DNA from: Acidovorax sp.
GTDB taxonomy: Bacteria > Pseudomonadota > Gammaproteobacteria > Burkholderiales > Burkholderiaceae_C
Direction: 5' to 3'
DNA length: 64,000 nucleotides
Assembly: GCA_030692685.1 (NCBI GenBank)
Contig: JAUXZO010000073.1
Coordinates: forward strand, 21,468 to 85,467
Shown here: piece by piece, positions 1 to 7,562 of the stretch
Numbering within the stretch: the stretch's first letter is position 1
How the letters are laid out: each line of letters begins with the position of its first letter
Made by a program: the position numbers and the translations under genes
The notes under the pieces: generated by a model
The model's input: only the letters and a program-made list of their open reading frames with translations
What the model was told of the DNA's origin: nothing
Database searches by the model: none

Positions 1-438
1 TGGGTGCTGCACACCCGCGAAACCAGCGAACTGCGGCTGCAGTCCGAGCAAATGGGCCGATCCATGGCCGACTGGCTGCGCAACCAGAACCTGGGCGATG
101 AACAGGCCTTGCCAGCCATCCGCCACCTGGCCGCCCTGCCCCCCACGTACCCCGTGGCATTTGCGCTGGCCGCCTCCACCACCCAGGCGCCCGTGCGCGA
201 CGTGCTGCTGGCCTACGCCTTTGGCTGGGCTGAAAACATGGTGCAGGCCGCCCTCAAATCCATGCAACTGGGCCAAAGCGCAGGCCAGCGCATCCTGGCA
301 AAACTGGCAGACGCCATCCCCGCAGCCGCAGACCACGCCATCGCCCTGATGGACAGCGAGCGCCAGGCCTTCTCCCCCATGCTGGCCATCCTGAGTGCCC
401 AGCATGAAGTGCAATATTCAAGACTTTTTCGCTCCTAG
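1..438 (+). CDS. ureF: Urease accessory protein UreF, 3' part (gene begins before the window)
   Basis: The frame is open from base 1 and gives about 145 residues ending in FRS, so this is the C-terminal two thirds of a UreF of usual size (about 225 aa). It is helical, Ala/Leu-rich and lacks catalytic motifs. This fits UreF, which joins UreD and UreG on apo-urease and gates nickel delivery in the cytoplasm. The identification rests on the overall sequence character and on ureG starting 50 bp downstream, the usual ureF-ureG order. The methionine at base 4 is internal, not the start. Confidence 0.85.
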   Translation, partial: WVLHTRETSELRLQSEQMGRSMADWLRNQNLGDEQALPAIRHLAALPPTYPVAFALAASTTQAPVRDVLLAYAFGWAENMVQAALKSMQLGQSAGQRILAKLADAIPAAADHAIALMDSERQAFSPMLAILSAQHEVQYSRLFRS

Positions 439-488
439 CGCACGCCCCGCCTGCGCAAGAAGCTATAAATTTAATAGTAAACAACGCC

Positions 489-1151
489 ATGACCACCGCA
501 CTGCACCACATCGCCAACCGCACTAAAAATCTGCCCCCCTTGCGCGTAGGCATCGGCGGCCCCGTGGGCTCCGGCAAAACCACGCTGCTCGAAATGCTGT
601 GCAAAGCCATGCGCGACGACTACGACCTCATCGCCATCACCAACGACATCTACACCAAGGAAGACCAGCGCCTGCTCACCGTCAGCGGCGCCCTGCCCGC
701 CGAGCGCATCCTGGGTGTGGAAACCGGCGGCTGCCCCCACACCGCCATCCGCGAAGACTGCTCCATCAACCTCGAAGCCATCGACCGCATGCTGGGCGAG
801 TTCCCCAATGCCGACATCGTGTTTGTCGAAAGCGGCGGCGACAACCTTGCCGCCACCTTCAGCCCCGAACTCAGCGACCTCACCATCTACGTCATCGACG
901 TTGCCGCCGGCGAAAAAATACCGCGCAAAGGCGGCCCTGGCATCACCAAAAGCGATTTGTTCATCATCAACAAAACCGACCTCGCCCCCCACGTGGGCGC
1001 CAACCTGGACGTGATGCACGCCGACACCACCCGCATGCGCACCAACGCTCAGGGCGTGCTCAAGCCGTTTGTGATGACCAACCTCAAGACCCTGGCGGGC
1101 GTGGCCGATGTGGTGAAGTTCATTGAGACGCGGGGCATGCTGAATAAGTAA
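489..1151 (+). CDS. ureG: Urease accessory GTPase UreG
   Basis: This 220-aa SIMIBI-class GTPase powers nickel insertion into urease. The P-loop GGPVGSGKT lies at residues 23-31. The nickel/zinc-binding Cys-Pro-His is at 82-84 within [14 protein letters not shown] near 117 is a switch-region motif, and NKTD near 161 is the guanine-specificity motif. Length and motifs are complete. The last 190 bases (from 962) exist a second time at 4089-4286 with a few mostly synonymous changes, so the 3' end looks rebuilt by the element inserted just downstream. The protein itself is intact. Confidence 0.97.
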   Translation: MTTALHHIANRTKNLPPLRVGIGGPVGSGKTTLLEMLCKAMRDDYDLIAITNDIYTKEDQRLLTVSGALPAERILGVETGGCPHTAIREDCSINLEAIDRMLGEFPNADIVFVESGGDNLAATFSPELSDLTIYVIDVAAGEKIPRKGGPGITKSDLFIINKTDLAPHVGANLDVMHADTTRMRTNAQGVLKPFVMTNLKTLAGVADVVKFIETRGMLNK

Positions 1152-1159
1152 GGTCCCGT
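962..1159 (+). repeat. Direct repeat copy 1: 3' end of intact ureG
   Basis: This segment matches 4089-4286 at a constant offset of 3127 bases. About six substitutions occur before the stop codon, mostly at third positions, and the tails then drift apart. The pair brackets the insert. Confidence 0.9.
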
Positions 1160-1275
1160 CAGATACCCGAGGGGTAGCTTGAAGGGTAATGGAGCTTGAC
1201 TAGCTGCGATGCGAGACCGAGCCTCAAGACTGTGAACAGGGGATGACTGCTAACCCCCACTCGCTGCAAGATGGC

Positions 1276-2163
1276 CTATGCTGGCTGCGGAATTTTTGAT
1301 GCCAGTGGTATTCCGTCCATTCCATCTGACAGCAAACTTCGAAAGCAGTCGTAGCAGGCGCGTGCGCGGCGGTATTGCTCCAGGTTTGCAGTGCATGCTT
1401 CCTCCATATCGAGTGGCAGGGTGCCGCCCCACCCATACCCCACAGACATTCGCCCCGGGATGCGCACGATTTCATAGGTTCCGTTCGCCTGTTTCTTGTG
1501 TTCGGTCGCTGGTTTCACGGATCTAACCACGGCCCTGGTCACCCCAATTCCCAGTCGCGGTCCAATTGCATGGCTTGTACGATTGCGGTAGTCCGAGGTG
1601 GCCGATCTGTAGTCTTGAGCGTCCAGCAAACAAATCAAGCTAACAAAGTCTTTGGCTGCTGGCCAGGGAGCCAAGAGCTTTAGCAAACGCTGCTCCTTCT
1701 GCCTCCTGGTCAGGTGCCGAGGTTTCTCGTCATGCTTTGTAGGATCGCCGTCGATGTGATCTGGATAGTTTGCCTCCTGTGCAAGACGCACTTGATGCAT
1801 CGAGTTCGTAGCAACGAAGGTGAACGTGTCGCGCATAGCGCTCGGAAGAAGTAGGCACTGATGCGCAAGCGCCTCCAGAAATTCTCGGCGTAGTTCCCAT
1901 GCATCCTCTTGTTCGTAGCCTGCGATGATGGAATTCCACACCCTCCAGCGACGCAGCGACCCGAGCCAATGATTGAGTAGATTTGTGAGTTCTCGAAGTT
2001 CGTCCTTGACCATCTCAGCCCCGAACAGAGACCATCGGTGCTGGTCAATCTGCTCAAAATGGTAAGACAGATAACGCTCCGGTGGCCCCATGTCGCCCGC
2101 ATCCCAACGGACGAGGTACGCATCGAATGCCGTGCGTAGAAGCGTGGAATACTTTATGTCCAT
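1276..2163 (-). CDS. Protein of unknown function with a HEPN-like RNxxxH motif
   Basis: This 295-aa soluble protein is rich in Trp, Arg and Tyr. I do not recognise the family. After an Arg/Lys-rich stretch (HLTRRQKEQRLLKLL) comes DYRNRTSHAIGPRLGIG, whose R-N-R-T-S-H fits the R-x4-H pattern of HEPN ribonucleases in an otherwise helical protein. The motif is short, so chance is possible. The start is the ATG at 2161-2163, without a clear Shine-Dalgarno. It is divergent from the other three genes of the insert, with only 41 bp to the next start, so one intergenic region could control both directions. A stress or defence role would be inference from location. Confidence 0.6.
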   Translation of the reverse strand: MDIKYSTLLRTAFDAYLVRWDAGDMGPPERYLSYHFEQIDQHRWSLFGAEMVKDELRELTNLLNHWLGSLRRWRVWNSIIAGYEQEDAWELRREFLEALAHQCLLLPSAMRDTFTFVATNSMHQVRLAQEANYPDHIDGDPTKHDEKPRHLTRRQKEQRLLKLLAPWPAAKDFVSLICLLDAQDYRSATSDYRNRTSHAIGPRLGIGVTRAVVRSVKPATEHKKQANGTYEIVRIPGRMSVGYGWGGTLPLDMEEACTANLEQYRRARACYDCFRSLLSDGMDGIPLASKIPQPA

Positions 2164-2204
2164 GAACAGCGTACAAGTAACTGCATCAAGAATACAAGGA
2201 AGAT

Positions 2205-2411
2205 ATGCGGTTCATTGAACTTGAACATCTGGGAAAGCGCTATCGCGCCGACTACAGCGTTGACGATGGCGTCTTCACGGTGTTCGGGGACACGGGACAT
2301 CAGTCCACTCAGACAGGAGGGATGACGGAAGAACAGACGGCAAGACTATTGTTGCGCGGCCTCATTCGAGTGGGTAGCGCCAAGCCTGTTGATAACACCA
2401 AGGCGGAATGA
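2205..2411 (+). CDS. Small protein of unknown function (68 aa)
   Basis: It starts at an ATG preceded by AAGGAAG at good spacing. The 68 residues contain a basic N-terminal part (FIELEHLGKRYRADY), an acidic middle and a short amphipathic helix (TEEQTARLLLRGLIRVG). There is no signal peptide or membrane segment. It ends 12 bp before the DUF2971 gene, so the two are probably co-transcribed. I do not recognise it. Small acidic partners beside uncharacterised genes are often antitoxin-like or regulatory, but nothing here proves that. Confidence 0.6.
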   Translation: MRFIELEHLGKRYRADYSVDDGVFTVFGDTGHQSTQTGGMTEEQTARLLLRGLIRVGSAKPVDNTKAE

Positions 2412-2423
2412 TTACGCCGCCTC

Positions 2424-3383
2424 ATGTGCCGACCTATGCAGCCTGACTTCTCGCTCTCTATGACATACCCAGATGGGGAAGACAGGCCACCGGTGTGCGA
2501 CTCCAGCGCAATCCTTAGCGCCTTCAACATGTCTGCACTCGCATCGGAATACATGAAGCGACCGTTAAAGTGGCGTCGCCAGGCGGGAACACGTGGAAGG
2601 AACTGGGCTGCGACCGAGCCCCCTATACATATCTATAAATATCGCCAAATCGTCGCCGCCGACCTTCAATCAATTGATCGAACTCGGCAACTATTGGTTC
2701 ATGGACGTATTTGGTTTGCTGATCCGTCTTCGCTAAATGACCTTCACGACATGCACTTCAAGCTGGAGCTTGATCCCAACCCGCAGGTGCGTAGAGATTG
2801 GGTCAAACGAAATGCCCACTTGCTACCACAAATGTCCCCTGCCCAAAGGCTTCAAGAGCAGCAAAGGCTGATGCGGGCATCTCTAACTCCGGAATTGGAA
2901 TCAGCATTCACCGCCGACATGGACGCAAACATGGGTGTGTTCTGCGCTTCACAAGACCCCAGAAATGAGCCAATGTGGGCACACTATGCGGCAGATCACC
3001 AGGGGATTTGCGTTCAACTCGATACCAGTCAAGATGAACTTTCCCTGCTTCTCAAAAAGGTTCAATATTCAACTCAGTTTCCCATCCTCCGCATCCCTCA
3101 CTCGTCAAATGAAGATCAGGAGCACTTTCTCTTCAAGTCCACGGAGTGGGCATACGAACGAGAATGGCGCGTGGTGGTACCACGCAATCGCTTCTCAGTC
3201 GAATTACGACCACCGACTATTGCAGGCGTGATTCTGGGGACCCGATCTAGTGAAGCCACGCGCAGCGCTGTTGAAGCCTTGAATGGGGAACGAGTCAAAC
3301 TGAGGCGGCCACCATTCAAGATCTACCAAGCAGCCCAGCACAAAGATCGTTACGGCGTGCGGATCACCGAGATTCGCGCGTAG
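2424..3383 (+). CDS. DUF2971 domain protein
   Basis: 319 aa as given. The first 65 residues are low in recognisable content, so the true start may be an internal ATG. The DUF2971 signatures follow in order: YKYR near residue 73, RIWFADPSSLND near 95, then GVFCASQDPRNEPMWAHYA and HQGICVQLD, and the late KSTEWAYEREWRVVV. This family is widespread on accessory islands and its biochemical activity is not established as far as I know. The conserved Trp, His and Glu positions suggest an enzyme or ligand-binding fold. It is followed at 38 bp by the membrane protein gene. Confidence 0.85.
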   Translation: MCRPMQPDFSLSMTYPDGEDRPPVCDSSAILSAFNMSALASEYMKRPLKWRRQAGTRGRNWAATEPPIHIYKYRQIVAADLQSIDRTRQLLVHGRIWFADPSSLNDLHDMHFKLELDPNPQVRRDWVKRNAHLLPQMSPAQRLQEQQRLMRASLTPELESAFTADMDANMGVFCASQDPRNEPMWAHYAADHQGICVQLDTSQDELSLLLKKVQYSTQFPILRIPHSSNEDQEHFLFKSTEWAYEREWRVVVPRNRFSVELRPPTIAGVILGTRSSEATRSAVEALNGERVKLRRPPFKIYQAAQHKDRYGVRITEIRA

Positions 3384-3421
3384 CAATCTCGTGCATGAGC
3401 ACTCCATAGAAAGGAGCAGGT

Positions 3422-4033
3422 GTGACACCAGAACAAATTCAGGCAATGGCCAAAGGCATTGTCGATGCCAATGCTGGGCCAACTTGGTGGGTGCATCTCA
3501 TCATGATTCTGTTGGCAGGCGGTGCGGCATACCTCGGCACTTACCTTGCAGAAAAAGGGAAAAATTTAGCAACTAAAGAAGACGTTGAGAAGATTACGGA
3601 CAAGGTTGAGGCAGTAAAACGCCAACATCAAGAAGTGCTTGAGAACCTGAAGGCAGGTCACCAACTACGCATGGTGGCTGCCGAGCGGCGTCTGCAGGCA
3701 CATCAAGAGGCTTTCACAATGTGGCGCGAATTGTTTTCCGCCATGCACACGCCGGAAGTCACAGCAGCAGTTCGGAGGTGCACCCAGTGGTGGGAGAAAA
3801 ACTGTGTGTACCTGGGACCCAAGAGCCATCACGCGTTCTTCGATGCCTTTTGGGCCGCCGCCATCCACAGCGATTTGCTAGCCAATCGATCCCCTGCTTC
3901 AGAGATCACCGGCAACTGGAAGAAGATAGCAGCAGCGCCCAATATCATCCTTGAAGAGGTTGCCCTCCCACCTCTGAAGGTGCCCGTTGACGATATGGCA
4001 GGCGTGGACGAGTACGGGCGAAAGGCTCAGTAA
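3422..4033 (+). CDS. Membrane-anchored coiled-coil protein of unknown function
   Basis: It starts at a GTG preceded by AAAGGAGC, a strong ribosome site. Of 203 aa, residues 19-40 form one hydrophobic helix ([19 protein letters not shown]). A charged heptad-like stretch follows ([17 protein letters not shown]) and runs to about residue 95 as likely coiled coil. The C-terminal 100 residues are soluble and Trp-rich. The layout of a single N-terminal helix, a coiled coil and a cytoplasmic domain is common among uncharacterised genes of accessory islands. It is probably the last gene of the three-gene plus-strand unit. No enzyme motif is visible. Confidence 0.7.
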   Translation: MTPEQIQAMAKGIVDANAGPTWWVHLIMILLAGGAAYLGTYLAEKGKNLATKEDVEKITDKVEAVKRQHQEVLENLKAGHQLRMVAAERRLQAHQEAFTMWRELFSAMHTPEVTAAVRRCTQWWEKNCVYLGPKSHHAFFDAFWAAAIHSDLLANRSPASEITGNWKKIAAAPNIILEEVALPPLKVPVDDMAGVDEYGRKAQ

Positions 4034-4088
4034 CGACTAGTCCGCCTTCAATGCACGAGCCAGCGCTGCGCCTACCTACCGCCCGACC

Positions 4089-4286
4089 CATCATCAACAA
4101 AACCGACCTCGCCCCCCACGTGGGCGCCAACCTGGACGTGATGCACGCCGACACCACCCGCATGCGTACCAACGCTCAGGGCGTGCTCAAGCCGTTTGTG
4201 ATGACCAACCTGAAAACCTTGGCGGGCGTGGCCGACGTGGTGAAGTTCATCGAGACGCGGGGCATGCTGCAAAAGTCAGGCCCCAC
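4089..4286 (+). pseudogene. Stranded second copy of the ureG 3' end
   Basis: Translated in frame, this reads from [12 protein letters not shown] to IETRGML, the last 60 or so residues of UreG, but lacks the P-loop and all upstream parts. Its tail reads through the normal stop (TAA to TCA) and ends at a TAG at 4294-4296. Substitutions against copy 1 are mostly synonymous. It is probably the original chromosomal 3' end displaced by the insert. Confidence 0.85.
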
Positions 4287-4315
4287 AGTCGGCTAGAATT
4301 CGCGCCTTCCCTCCC

Positions 4316-4403
4316 GGAGACTTGGGTGAGTGGTTTAAACCAGCAGTCTTGAAAACTGCCGACGGGCAACCGTCCGTGAGTTCGAATCTCACAGTCTCCG
4401 CCA
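4316..4403 (+). tRNA. tRNA-Ser (anticodon TGA)
   Basis: The acceptor arms GGAGACT and AGTCTCC pair, the discriminator is G and the CCA is encoded. The anticodon loop reads CTTGAAA with TGA, and a long variable arm follows (CGACGGGCAACCGTCC), as expected for serine. GTTCGAATC is the T-loop. Length is 88 nt. It sits only 20 bp after the stranded ureG tail. Confidence 0.96.
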
Positions 4404-4415
4404 GAACATAAAAAC

Positions 4416-4447
4416 AAACGGGCCCTTGCGGCCCGTTTCGCTTTTTT
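4416..4447 (+). terminator. Intrinsic terminator after tRNA-Ser
   Basis: A 9-bp GC-rich stem AAACGGGCC / GGCCCGTTT with a short loop is followed after CGC by a run of T. Confidence 0.85.
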
Positions 4448-4596
4448 GCCCAACAAACTCCCAGGGGCCTACGGTGAGGTTTGCTGCTTTTTTCCTGGGC
4501 AGATGACGCTGTTTAGTGGGTGTCGGTTCGACTCAGGCTTGGATGCAACCGCTCTCTTTGGTCTCCCACTGCGGAAAAGGAGTGAGTCGGACAAAA

Positions 4597-4652
4597 ATAG
4601 TAGCCAAATATGCCTCCAGCGCTTTCCAATAAAGCGCGGAAAGCTATCAATT
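4597..4652. repeat. Family A palindrome (divergent copy)
   Basis: The core is CCAGCGCTTT...AAAGCGCGG with ATGCCTCC before it and AGCTATCAATT after it. It is the most divergent of the ten copies. Bases 4448-4596 hold nothing I can identify. Confidence 0.7.
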
Positions 4653-4663
4653 CAGGAGTTATC

Positions 4664-4676
4664 GGGGGGGGGGGGG
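4664..4676. repeat. Homopolymer of 13 G
   Basis: An uninterrupted G13 run lies between the family A palindrome and the toxin remnant. Such a tract slips easily in replication and in sequencing, so its length should be treated as uncertain. Confidence 0.9.
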
Positions 4677-4759
4677 AGCATTCGCTATGTGCTCTGCCAA
4701 CCGCTGATTGCAAGAAGCTGCCAGCTCCATCAAGCCTCGGCTGGCGGCCCATACATCGG

Positions 4760-4939
4760 CGTCAACACGTGGAGCGACAGCTCTACGCTGCACGGCGCCC
4801 AAGCGTCGAGCCCGTAGGTGAGGGCGTTTTCGAGATGCGCGAGTTTTTTGGCCCCGGCTGGCGCATGGTTTACCTGCTGCGCGGTGATGTGTTGATCGTC
4901 ATGCTGGGCCCGTGGCATGACCGAAGTTGCCCGCTCTAG
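4760..4939 (+). pseudogene. Remnant of a HigB/RelE-type toxin gene
   Basis: The frame gives VEPVGEGVFEMREFFGPGW followed by RMVYLLRGDVLIVMLG. This matches the pattern of Gp49/HigB-like addiction killer proteins, in which a VGEGVSELR strand is followed by a GPGYR strand and a GDVLIVLL strand. The N-terminal third is unrecognisable. The usual C-terminus after the last strand is missing and the frame runs straight into antitoxin sequence, so an internal deletion has fused the two genes. It is probably inactive. Confidence 0.7.
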
Positions 4940-5067
4940 TGGCCTGACGCGCGAGGCTCTGTAAAAGGCGCTGCGACCCACGTCCCAGCCACGCTTTGAC
5001 ACCATCATGAGGGTGATCAATTCCCTGGGCCTGAAGATCAGCGTGCAGCCCGCTGCGCAAGCCTGAC
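4917..5067 (+). pseudogene. Remnant of the matching HigA-type antitoxin, interrupted by a stop codon
   Basis: From the ATG at 4917 the frame reads MTEVARSSGLTREAL, then TAA at 4962-4964, then KALRPTSQPRFDTIMRVI and NSLGLKISVQPAAQA to a TGA at 5067. HigA-family antitoxins normally read SREALYKAL here, so the stop replaces the Tyr codon by a single base change. The normal N-terminal half is absent. Confidence 0.75.
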
Positions 5068-5117
5068 CCCGTAGGTTGCGCGCGAGGCTCTCAACGCCTC
5101 CACCAAAGCACAACACG

Positions 5118-5140
5118 AACGGGCCTTCGCGGCCCGTTTT
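5118..5140 (+). terminator. Intrinsic terminator
   Basis: The 8-bp stem AACGGGCC / GGCCCGTT has a short TTCGC loop and ends in TTTT. It closes the toxin-antitoxin remnant. Bases 5141-5197 hold nothing recognisable. Confidence 0.75.
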
Positions 5141-5197
5141 GCAATTCTGTTCACTGTGCCGACAGCGTTGCTGCGGTGGGGCAAAGAGCCCCCTCAC

Positions 5198-5488
5198 TCA
5201 ACGCCTGCCGCGAAGCCTTGCATGCGTGATCAGTCCCATCAACACGCCCCCCGCTGCCAGGCTGGTGTGCCCGCTGTAGCTCACAAGTCCCATGCCCCAG
5301 CCTTGCGCTTGCACGATGGCGTAGAGCGCAACCAGCAGCGCCGACCAGCCAGACAGCTTGAGGACACGGGTGGTCTTGGAGGGCAAGGCTTGGTCGAACA
5401 GGTCTTCCTGCTGGCGCTCTGTGGCCAGCGCCAGCGCCAGGAAGCCTGCAATGCAGATCACGAACGTGAGAAGGTGCATGGAAGCCAT
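5198..5488 (-). CDS. DUF3325 membrane protein of an iron-uptake operon
   Basis: 96 aa from the ATG at 5486-5488, which overlaps the stop of the PepSY gene (ATGA), so translation is probably coupled. Three hydrophobic segments are visible (LLTFVICIAGFLALALA, then LKLSGWSALLVALYAIV and SLAAGGVLMGLI). This matches the small DUF3325 inner-membrane proteins found last in siderophore-receptor operons of Comamonadaceae. Its molecular role is unknown. A longer reading upstream of 5488 lies inside the PepSY gene and was not used. Confidence 0.85.
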   Translation of the reverse strand: MASMHLLTFVICIAGFLALALATERQQEDLFDQALPSKTTRVLKLSGWSALLVALYAIVQAQGWGMGLVSYSGHTSLAAGGVLMGLITHARLRGRR

Positions 5489-7188
5489 CACCGCGCGCAC
5501 TCTTCGGCGATGGTGGCGCCCGCAGGCATTCCAGAAGGCGCGGCCTGTGTCAGTGCAAGCGACTTGGCAGCTGCGGCGGCTGCAGTGCCGCGCTGCTGCT
5601 TGGGTTGGTGGCGCCCCGTTCGCACCGCCAGCCACACATGCAGGCCAGCCAGCGCCCACAGCATGAGTTCAAAGCCTGCAAACACCCAGTCGGCCTGCAG
5701 CAAGCTGCTCCACAAAGGTCGCTCGGTGACGACGGCGCTGACCAGAGGCAACAGCGCCAGCAACGCTGCAGCGACCCAGAACTGCTCTACCCACGCGCGC
5801 CGTGCGGGGCGCAGCATGGCGTGCAGCAGGGTGAGCGCCCAGAGGGCAAAGAACACATGCACCTCCCACGCCGTGCGCTCGGCCATGCCGAGTGGCAGCA
5901 GGCGGTTGCCCCACAGGAAGCCCACCATGGCAATTGACAGGCCCGCAATGCTGGCGATGTTGAGCTTCTCCACCAAAACAAAACCAAAGTGGGGGCGCGC
6001 GGGGTTGCCCAGTTTTTGGCGGCGCTTCACAGTCCACATGACCAGGCCAGTGCCCACCATGGCGGTGCCAGCCAGGCTGACGATGAAGTACAGCCAGCGC
6101 ATGGGCAGGTCGCCAAAGCGGCCCATGTGCAAGGCGTACATCACGCCCCGGGTTTCGGCGGCGGGGCCCACGGTGTCTTTGGTTTGCAGCAGCTGACCAC
6201 TGACGCCGTCAAACACCAGGTATTGGGGGCTCATGGAGACGCGTGCGGCCTCGCCGCGCATCACGCTCACGCGGGCTGCGGCATCGCCGGGGTTGGCGAT
6301 GATGACGCGGCTGACGTTGTATTGCCCCCAGCGTTCTTGGCCCTGGCGCACCATGGCATCAATGGGTGCGAGTGGTGCAACCTGGCCGGTGGCCTTGACG
6401 GGCTGAACTGACGCACTCGTCTGTTCCGTGAGCTCTTGCCGCTGGGCAGGCGTTTTGTATGCCGCCTGCTCACCCCAGGGCATGTAAAGCGCCATCAACG
6501 TGACGAGGCCGGTGTACGTGATCATGAGGTGAAACGGCAGCCCAAAGACCGACAGCGCGTTGTGCGCGTCCAGCCACGAGCGCTGCCCCTTGCCCCAGCG
6601 GAAGGTGAAGAAGTCGGTGAAGATCTTCTTGTGTGTGATGACGCCGCTGACGATGGCCACCAACATGAACATGGCGCAAAAGCCCGCCAGCCAGCGCCCC
6701 CACCGCACGGGCATGTAGTGAAACTGAAAGTGAAAGCGGTAGAAGAACTCGCCACCCACTGTGTCGCGGGCGGCTACCTTTTCGCCAGTGGTCGCGTCAA
6801 AGGTGGCGTCGTCAAAACCGCGCCCGCCTTTGCCCTCGCCGGCCGGCAGGCGCCAGAAGCTGCTGACGGTGGCGTGGCGCTCATCGGGCAGGCGCATGCT
6901 CCACTGCGTGCTGCCCGGCGCAATCTGGCCCAACTGGCGGGCGATGCGCTGGGCGGCTTCGGCCGGGTCCGGCGTTTGCGCGGGGTGGTGCAGCTCAGGC
7001 CGCATGTACTGCGAAATTTCGTCCTTGAAGTAGCTCACCGTTCCGGTGAGGAACATGGCATACAGCAACCAGCCACACAACAAACCCGCCCAGGTGTGCA
7101 GGTCGGACATGGTCTGGCGAATGCCCGGCGCCTTCGGTGCAGGTCGAGCAGGTTTGGGCGGGGTGTTGTTGGCAGGCGTCGATGTCAC
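5488..7188 (-). CDS. PepSY-associated transmembrane protein (iron uptake, ferric-siderophore reductase-like)
   Basis: 566 aa. A Pro-rich N-terminus is followed by a first membrane helix (HTWAGLLCGWLLYAMFLTG) and a periplasmic PepSY-like region to about residue 185. Further helices follow (WLAGFCAMFMLVAIVSGVI, then LPFHLMITYTGLVTLMALYM), with a second soluble loop and a helical C-terminal third. Conserved histidines in the helices (for example in HTWAGLL and FHLMITYTG) could bind haem, as proposed for relatives thought to reduce ferric siderophores at the inner membrane. It sits between the DUF3649 and DUF3325 genes with 4-bp and 3-bp overlaps and shares the Fur-regulated receptor operon. Confidence 0.88.
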   Translation of the reverse strand: MTSTPANNTPPKPARPAPKAPGIRQTMSDLHTWAGLLCGWLLYAMFLTGTVSYFKDEISQYMRPELHHPAQTPDPAEAAQRIARQLGQIAPGSTQWSMRLPDERHATVSSFWRLPAGEGKGGRGFDDATFDATTGEKVAARDTVGGEFFYRFHFQFHYMPVRWGRWLAGFCAMFMLVAIVSGVITHKKIFTDFFTFRWGKGQRSWLDAHNALSVFGLPFHLMITYTGLVTLMALYMPWGEQAAYKTPAQRQELTEQTSASVQPVKATGQVAPLAPIDAMVRQGQERWGQYNVSRVIIANPGDAAARVSVMRGEAARVSMSPQYLVFDGVSGQLLQTKDTVGPAAETRGVMYALHMGRFGDLPMRWLYFIVSLAGTAMVGTGLVMWTVKRRQKLGNPARPHFGFVLVEKLNIASIAGLSIAMVGFLWGNRLLPLGMAERTAWEVHVFFALWALTLLHAMLRPARRAWVEQFWVAAALLALLPLVSAVVTERPLWSSLLQADWVFAGFELMLWALAGLHVWLAVRTGRHQPKQQRGTAAAAAAKSLALTQAAPSGMPAGATIAEECAR

Positions 7189-7481
7189 GGGTTAGCTCCA
7201 GAAGACCAGACCGACCAGGCGGCTGCAAACAGCGGTAGTGCCACGACGACCAGCCCCGCCCAGGCGCGCCACGCGCTGCGCACGGCAAACACCCAGATCA
7301 CCGCCCCGGTGTAGATGGCAAAACTGGCCAGCATGCCCGTCAACACAGCCTGCGGGCGGCTCATGGGCAGGGCCAGCACGGCCACGCTGGCCAGTGCGGC
7401 CACCGCGTAACCACCGCCGATAGCGGCCACGATGCGCGACACCAGCGGGCCTGTGCGCCAGGCCCCGCGCAGCACGGCCAT
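7185..7481 (-). CDS. DUF3649 small membrane protein of the iron-uptake operon
   Basis: 98 aa from the ATG at 7479-7481, with GGAGAG about 10 bp upstream. A GTG one codon earlier is an alternative start. Three hydrophobic helices are visible (IVAAIGGGYAVAALASVAVL, then AVLTGMLASFAIYTGAVIWV and WAGLVVVALPLFAAAW). It matches the DUF3649 proteins that sit between a TonB receptor and a PepSY protein. It overlaps the PepSY start by 4 bp. Its function is unknown beyond iron-transport association. Confidence 0.83.
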   Translation of the reverse strand: MAVLRGAWRTGPLVSRIVAAIGGGYAVAALASVAVLALPMSRPQAVLTGMLASFAIYTGAVIWVFAVRSAWRAWAGLVVVALPLFAAAWSVWSSGANP

Positions 7482-7562
7482 CACGGGCGACTCTCCACAC
7501 CTGACTCAGTGAGGGTCGGGGTCATTTTCAAATCCTTGAGCAAAGGAACGCGCAGCGTTCGA

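Larger units (their letters stand above)
1152..4088. mobile_element. Four-gene insert flanked by the duplicated ureG 3' end
   Basis: The segment lies between the two ureG tails and holds four genes unrelated to urease (minus-strand 1276-2163; plus-strand 2205-2411, 2424-3383, 3422-4033). It is visibly less GC-rich than its surroundings. No integrase, transposase or terminal inverted repeat is visible inside it. The simplest reading is acquisition that brought in, or recombined through, a foreign ureG 3' end and left the native tail stranded beside tRNA-Ser. It is labelled mobile by inference only. Bases 1152-1275 hold no recognisable gene. Confidence 0.6.

Noticed and set aside
4446..4817. 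123-residue plus-strand reading after tRNA-Ser
   Set aside because: It spans a terminator, a palindrome and the G13 run, and has no coherent protein character.
6436..7314. 292-residue plus-strand reading opposite the PepSY gene
   Set aside because: It is an antisense shadow without homology or a start signal. The PepSY protein has clear domains.
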